The position numbers and the translations under genes were made by a program. A stretch of 8,374 bases of DNA. Source: Sphingomonas sp. (GTDB lineage: Bacteria; Pseudomonadota; Alphaproteobacteria; Sphingomonadales; Sphingomonadaceae). A model generated the notes under the pieces. The model made no database searches. It saw only the letters and a list, made by a program, of their open reading frames with translations, and had not been told where the DNA came from. How positions within the stretch are numbered: position 1 is the stretch's first letter; each line of letters begins with the position of its first letter. The DNA is taken from positions 1 to 8,374 of the forward strand of contig JAICVC010000092.1 in NCBI GenBank assembly GCA_025935515.1, given 5' to 3'. Below, in pieces: positions 6,145 through 8,374 of the stretch.

Positions 6145-6914
6145 TTGAGCTCGACCCAGGTCGGCGCGTGGTCGGAGGCTTTTTCTTCGCCGCGCGCCCA
6201 TTTGTCGACGTCGGCCGCGCGAAGCCGGTCGGCGGCTTCGGGCGAACAGAGCAGATGGTCGAGCCGGAAGCCCAGGTCGCGCTGCCAGCAGCCGGCAGTG
6301 TAGTCCCAGAAGGTGTAGAGCTTTTCCTCGCGCGAATGAAAGCTGCGCAACGCGTCGGTCCACCCCTGGTTGACGATGCGCCGCCATAGCTCGCGGGCTT
6401 CCGGTTGCATCACTGCGTCGTGCTGGGTCGCCCGGACCGAGAACACGTCGCGGTCCTCGGGCACAACGTTCCAGTCACCGCACAGGACGGCCGGCCGCTC
6501 GTCCTTGAGAAGTTCGGCGGCATGGTCGTGCAATCGCTCCATCCAGCGGATCTTGTAGTCGAACTTCTCGGTCCCGACCGGATTGCCGTTGGGCAGATAA
6601 AGCGAGCCGACGATCACGCCGCTGGCTTCGGCCTCGATGTAGCGGCTGTGACTATCATCGGGATCGCCCGGAAGTCCCACGCGGCGAAGCGCGGGCGCAT
6701 CTCCCCTGGCAAGCACCGCAACGCCGTTGAACCCCTTCTGACCGTGCCAGACAGCGCCGTAGCCGGCGGCCTCGATGTCGGCGATCGGCAACGACTCATC
6801 GGCGCATTTCAGCTCTTGGAGCGCGACGATGTCGGGCCGCTCCCGTCCCAGCCATTCGAGGAGCCGCGGCAGCCGAGCCCGGATGCCGTTGAGGTTGTAG
6901 GTGGCGATCTTCAC
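6141..6914 (-). CDS. xth: Exodeoxyribonuclease III (AP endonuclease)
   Basis: A 257-residue ExoIII/APE1-type DNA repair nuclease that cuts at abasic sites and removes 3' blocking groups. All active-site positions are readable: Asn7 (TYNLNGIRA), Glu34 (LQELK), Tyr106 (SLYLPNG), Asp147 and Asn149 (GDWNV), Asp219 (RLDHLL), Asp248 and His249 (SDHAP). Length is normal for the family. The start is GTG at 6914; no in-frame ATG precedes Asn7, and the upstream ribosome-binding site is weak. It lies 44 bp downstream of the XRE regulator gene on the same strand, with no terminator or obvious promoter between them, so the two may be co-transcribed. Its 3' end overlaps the convergent GNAT gene by 4 bp. 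Confidence 0.96.
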   Translation of the reverse strand: MKIATYNLNGIRARLPRLLEWLGRERPDIVALQELKCADESLPIADIEAAGYGAVWHGQKGFNGVAVLARGDAPALRRVGLPGDPDDSHSRYIEAEASGVIVGSLYLPNGNPVGTEKFDYKIRWMERLHDHAAELLKDERPAVLCGDWNVVPEDRDVFSVRATQHDAVMQPEARELWRRIVNQGWTDALRSFHSREEKLYTFWDYTAGCWQRDLGFRLDHLLCSPEAADRLRAADVDKWARGEEKASDHAPTWVELN

Positions 6915-6958
6915 AATGACGGCTTAGCTGCGCGTTTGACGCTCGTCATGCAGTGAAT

Positions 6959-7696
6959 TTACGTCGGGAATCTAGCGAAGCCGCGCTGCACGATGCGATC
7001 GACGCACTCGCGATATTCGTCGAAATGCGCGTCTCCGCCGCGGATCACCCCGACGATGGGATCGGGCTCGGCGGTCGGGACGAGTGCGATCGGTACGGCG
7101 GCCGGAGTCAGCTGCGCGCCCGCCCCTGCCGCGAGCGTCAGGAGGATTCCGCTAAGCCCGCCGGCGGACGGTCGATTGAGGATCGCGACGCGATATTGCC
7201 CGTCGCTGATCGTCACGAGGTAAATCGCGCCCGACAGGACGGGAAACGACACGAAGCCTTTCTGCTCATATTCGCTGTCGGTCCGCGCCGCTTCGCTGAA
7301 CGTCAGATGCGCGCGTGCGTCGTCCCACGCGATCGAGGTCAAATACGCGAAGATCGCCCCCTGTTCGCCGAACGACGGCCGTAAAGTGAGATAAGTTCCC
7401 TCCAACCATTGGACGGCCGGGCGCGCATAGGCGCCCATGGATTCGGGAGCGAACAGCTTAAGTCCCGTCTGCACCCGTTCGGCTGGGCTTCTGAGGTTGG
7501 TTCCGAGAGCATCCTCGAGGCGAACGACGGTCGCCAATGTGAATGGCCGGCGGCCTGCCAGCGCCTTTTCCAATGTCGACAGGCTGACTCTGGCTTCGTC
7601 GGCCAGCCATTGGCGCGAGAGCCGACGCCGGGCGAGCTCTTCGCGCACCACCAGAGCCACGGATTCACTGCCCTCGTTGGTGAGTTCCCCCTGCAT
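6959..7696 (-). CDS. XRE-family transcriptional regulator with C-terminal sensor-like domain
   Basis: A cytoplasmic DNA-binding protein of 245 residues from the chosen ATG. Residues about 13-67 form a Cro/C1-type helix-turn-helix (ELARRRLSRQWLADEA, then VSLSTLEKALAGRR). A separate domain of unknown ligand follows at about 85-210, containing ARPAVQWLEGTYLTLRPSFG, SFPVLSGAIYLVTISDGQYR and LTPAAVPIAL; the strand-rich pattern suggests an effector-binding fold. The frame continues upstream to an ATG at 7723 and a GTG at 7741. The ATG at 7696 is preferred because GGGGGCGAG precedes it and because the upstream starts fall inside or against a three-copy tandem repeat that is likely its operator. It is divergent from the small-protein cluster at 7829 and upstream of xth on its own strand. 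Autoregulation is inferred from the repeats. Confidence 0.88.
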   Translation of the reverse strand: MQGELTNEGSESVALVVREELARRRLSRQWLADEARVSLSTLEKALAGRRPFTLATVVRLEDALGTNLRSPAERVQTGLKLFAPESMGAYARPAVQWLEGTYLTLRPSFGEQGAIFAYLTSIAWDDARAHLTFSEAARTDSEYEQKGFVSFPVLSGAIYLVTISDGQYRVAILNRPSAGGLSGILLTLAAGAGAQLTPAAVPIALVPTAEPDPIVGVIRGGDAHFDEYRECVDRIVQRGFARFPT

Positions 7697-7720
7697 CGAC
7701 TCGCCCCCGTTCACTACGGA

Positions 7721-7750
7721 CATCTCCGCACATTTCCGCACATTTCGTCA
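7721..7750. repeat. Three 10-bp tandem repeats, probable regulator operator
   Basis: Plus strand reads CATCTCCGCA, CATTTCCGCA, CATTTCGTCA back to back; on the minus strand the unit is TGCGGAAATG. The middle copy differs from one neighbour at one position and from the other at two. A 10-bp period places each copy on the same face of the helix, which suits co-operative repressor binding. The array lies 24 bp upstream of the XRE regulator's preferred ATG and overlaps a -35-like TTGACG on the minus strand (7751-7746). No good -10 is visible at standard spacing. Confidence 0.7.
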
Positions 7751-7810
7751 ACGGCCAGCATTTGCGGTGCGGGCGGATGCGCGGATTTCCAACTCTTTCT
7801 CGTGGCGAGT

Positions 7811-7826
7811 GAACCGGTTCGCGAAC
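7811..7826. promoter_or_regulatory. Overlapping palindromes GAACCGGTTC and GTTCGCGAAC
   Basis: GAAC-CG-GTTC-GC-GAAC gives three alternating half-sites and two overlapping perfect 10-bp palindromes (7811-7820 and 7817-7826). They lie just left of the ATG at 7829, in the divergent spacer between the XRE regulator and the small-protein cluster. A protein bound here could control the plus-strand cluster. The direct GAAC repeats are 8 bp apart, not the 7 of the alphaproteobacterial LexA box. Confidence 0.4.
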
Positions 7827-7828
7827 AT

Positions 7829-7978
7829 ATGGCGACCCACGCTTCAGATACGAAGCCAAAGGGGAACGTGGCCGTGCTTAGCAGTCGCGCAAAAACAGGA
7901 TTCAGCGGGATGATCACGGTCAGCGTGGTCCTGCTCGCAATGCAGATCATCACCGGCGTTCAGGCGTTTCCGCTATGA
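7829..7978 (+). CDS. Small single-pass membrane protein, up to 49 aa
   Basis: From ATG 7829 the product has 49 residues: a polar, Lys-containing N-terminal part (about 1-24) and one hydrophobic segment, GMITVSVVLLAMQIITGV (27-44), ending QAFPL. The basic residues before the segment predict an N-in, single-pass inner-membrane protein. The upstream ATG has no ribosome-binding site and adjoins a palindrome. AAAGGGG at 7858-7864 fits better with in-frame GTG codons at 7868 or 7874, giving proteins of 36 or 34 residues that keep the whole membrane segment. The frame is open further upstream, but that part lies antisense to the regulator and is not considered coding. Its TGA overlaps the next gene's ATG (ATGA), indicating translational coupling. 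No family recognised. Confidence 0.55.
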   Translation: MATHASDTKPKGNVAVLSSRAKTGFSGMITVSVVLLAMQIITGVQAFPL

Positions 7979-8148
7979 GCCCGCTGTGGTCGGATCTGGC
8001 GCTCGCGCGCGCCGCCTGGGCCAAGGCCGAAGACCATGAATCGGCCGAGGGGGCAAAGGTCAAACCGCTTTCGGCCGCCAGGCCGGCTGCGGTGAGCCGC
8101 CCGGTGCGGCGCGTGCTCCATCCTCGTCTCACGAGCTATGCGCTCTAA
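7975..8148 (+). CDS. Small basic hypothetical protein, 57 aa
   Basis: Begins in the ATGA overlap with the preceding membrane-protein gene and encodes 57 residues: MSPLWSDLALARAAWAKAED, a short acidic patch, then an Ala/Pro/Arg/Lys-rich basic half with SRPVRRVLHPRLTSYAL at the C-terminus. It has no signal peptide or membrane span. It is too short and too biased in composition to assign to a family. Its reality rests on the coupled start and the tight spacing to the next gene (15 bp, which contains a good ribosome-binding site). It could act with the small membrane protein, but function is unknown. Confidence 0.55.
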   Translation: MSPLWSDLALARAAWAKAEDHESAEGAKVKPLSAARPAAVSRPVRRVLHPRLTSYAL

Positions 8149-8163
8149 TCCAAGAGGCTATCA

Positions 8164-8374
8164 ATGATCCCGAAGATAAGCAGCACCGCGCTGGCGCTCG
8201 CGCTCGTCTTTTCGCAGCCGGCCAGGCCGGCGAGCACCGAACCCGACCTGGCCGCGGTACGCGCCGCGACTGCGCGCTTCCAGGACGTCAAGCAGGCGAT
8301 CGCGGAGGGTTACGTCCGCGATCCGATGGACATGTGCGACACCGCCGACATGATGGGGCGCCCGGCCGCCGCCG
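8164..8374 (+). CDS. Secreted hypothetical protein, 5' part (runs off window)
   Basis: Starts at ATG 8164 with AGAGG 6 nt upstream and stays open to the window end; 70 codons are visible. Residues 1-23 form a signal peptide (Lys4, hydrophobic STALALALVF, cleavage likely after ARPA). The mature part starts STEPDLAAVRAATARFQD, followed by a helical segment with IAEGYVRDP, and contains CDTADMMGRPA with a single cysteine. The VRAATARFQDV...GYVRDP pattern resembles a family of uncharacterised exported proteobacterial proteins (recollection); no enzymatic motif is visible in the sequenced part. It is the third gene of a compact plus-strand cluster facing away from the XRE regulator. Confidence 0.75.
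   Translation, partial: MIPKISSTALALALVFSQPARPASTEPDLAAVRAATARFQDVKQAIAEGYVRDPMDMCDTADMMGRPAAA

Noticed and set aside
5410..6387. 325-residue minus-strand open frame opposite the GNAT gene and the end of xth
   Set aside because: Composition is typical of a shadow frame and it overlaps two convincing genes.
7721..7750. CRISPR-like or minisatellite repeat
   Set aside because: Units are 10 bp with no spacers, and there are only three copies; an operator reading fits better.
7811..7826. LexA (SOS) box
   Set aside because: The alphaproteobacterial box is GTTC-N7-GTTC; here the direct half-sites are separated by 8 bases.
7409..7828. N-terminal extension of the small membrane-protein frame
   Set aside because: It lies antisense to the XRE regulator and across the operator repeats; only the part from 7829 on looks like a gene.

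Overview
The window is GC-rich, densely coded alphaproteobacterial DNA. The best guess is a member of the Sphingomonadales (Sphingomonas-like). This rests on the alphaproteobacterial form of ribosomal protein bL17 (139 residues with an acidic C-terminal tail), the gene families present and strong G/C in third codon positions. It is an inference, because no rRNA or other diagnostic marker lies in the window. No tRNA, rRNA, insertion sequence, CRISPR array or phage gene is visible.

Left block (1-4902), all genes on the minus strand. Read in the direction of transcription, the order is: a fatty acid desaturase with three histidine boxes (3808-4902); a CPBP-type intramembrane metalloprotease (3219-3749) whose upstream region carries two tandem 16-bp palindromes; bL17/rplQ (2608-3027); a secreted prolyl oligopeptidase (330-2474); and a 62-residue hypothetical protein (82-270). 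Between rplQ and the peptidase lies a nested inverted repeat (2496-2565) that could serve as the rplQ terminator and/or an operator. rplQ is not preceded by rpoA, its usual partner.

Middle block (4903-6914). A 99-bp divergent spacer with a reasonable minus-strand promoter separates the desaturase from a plus-strand GNAT-fold acyltransferase-like protein of 380 residues (5002-6144). That protein resembles the family in which a bacterial ceramide synthase has been described, so the divergent pair may concern membrane lipids (inference). The GNAT gene converges on an exodeoxyribonuclease III gene (6141-6914, minus), and their stop codons overlap.

Right block (6915-8374). An XRE-type regulator (6959-7696, minus) lies upstream of xth and may be co-transcribed with it. 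Three 10-bp tandem repeats at 7721-7750 sit just upstream of its preferred start and look like an autoregulatory operator. Divergent from it is a tight plus-strand cluster: a 49-residue or shorter single-pass membrane protein, a 57-residue basic protein overlapping it by ATGA, and a secreted protein that runs off the window end. This regulator-plus-small-protein locus is the least explained part of the window and the best candidate for an undescribed system.
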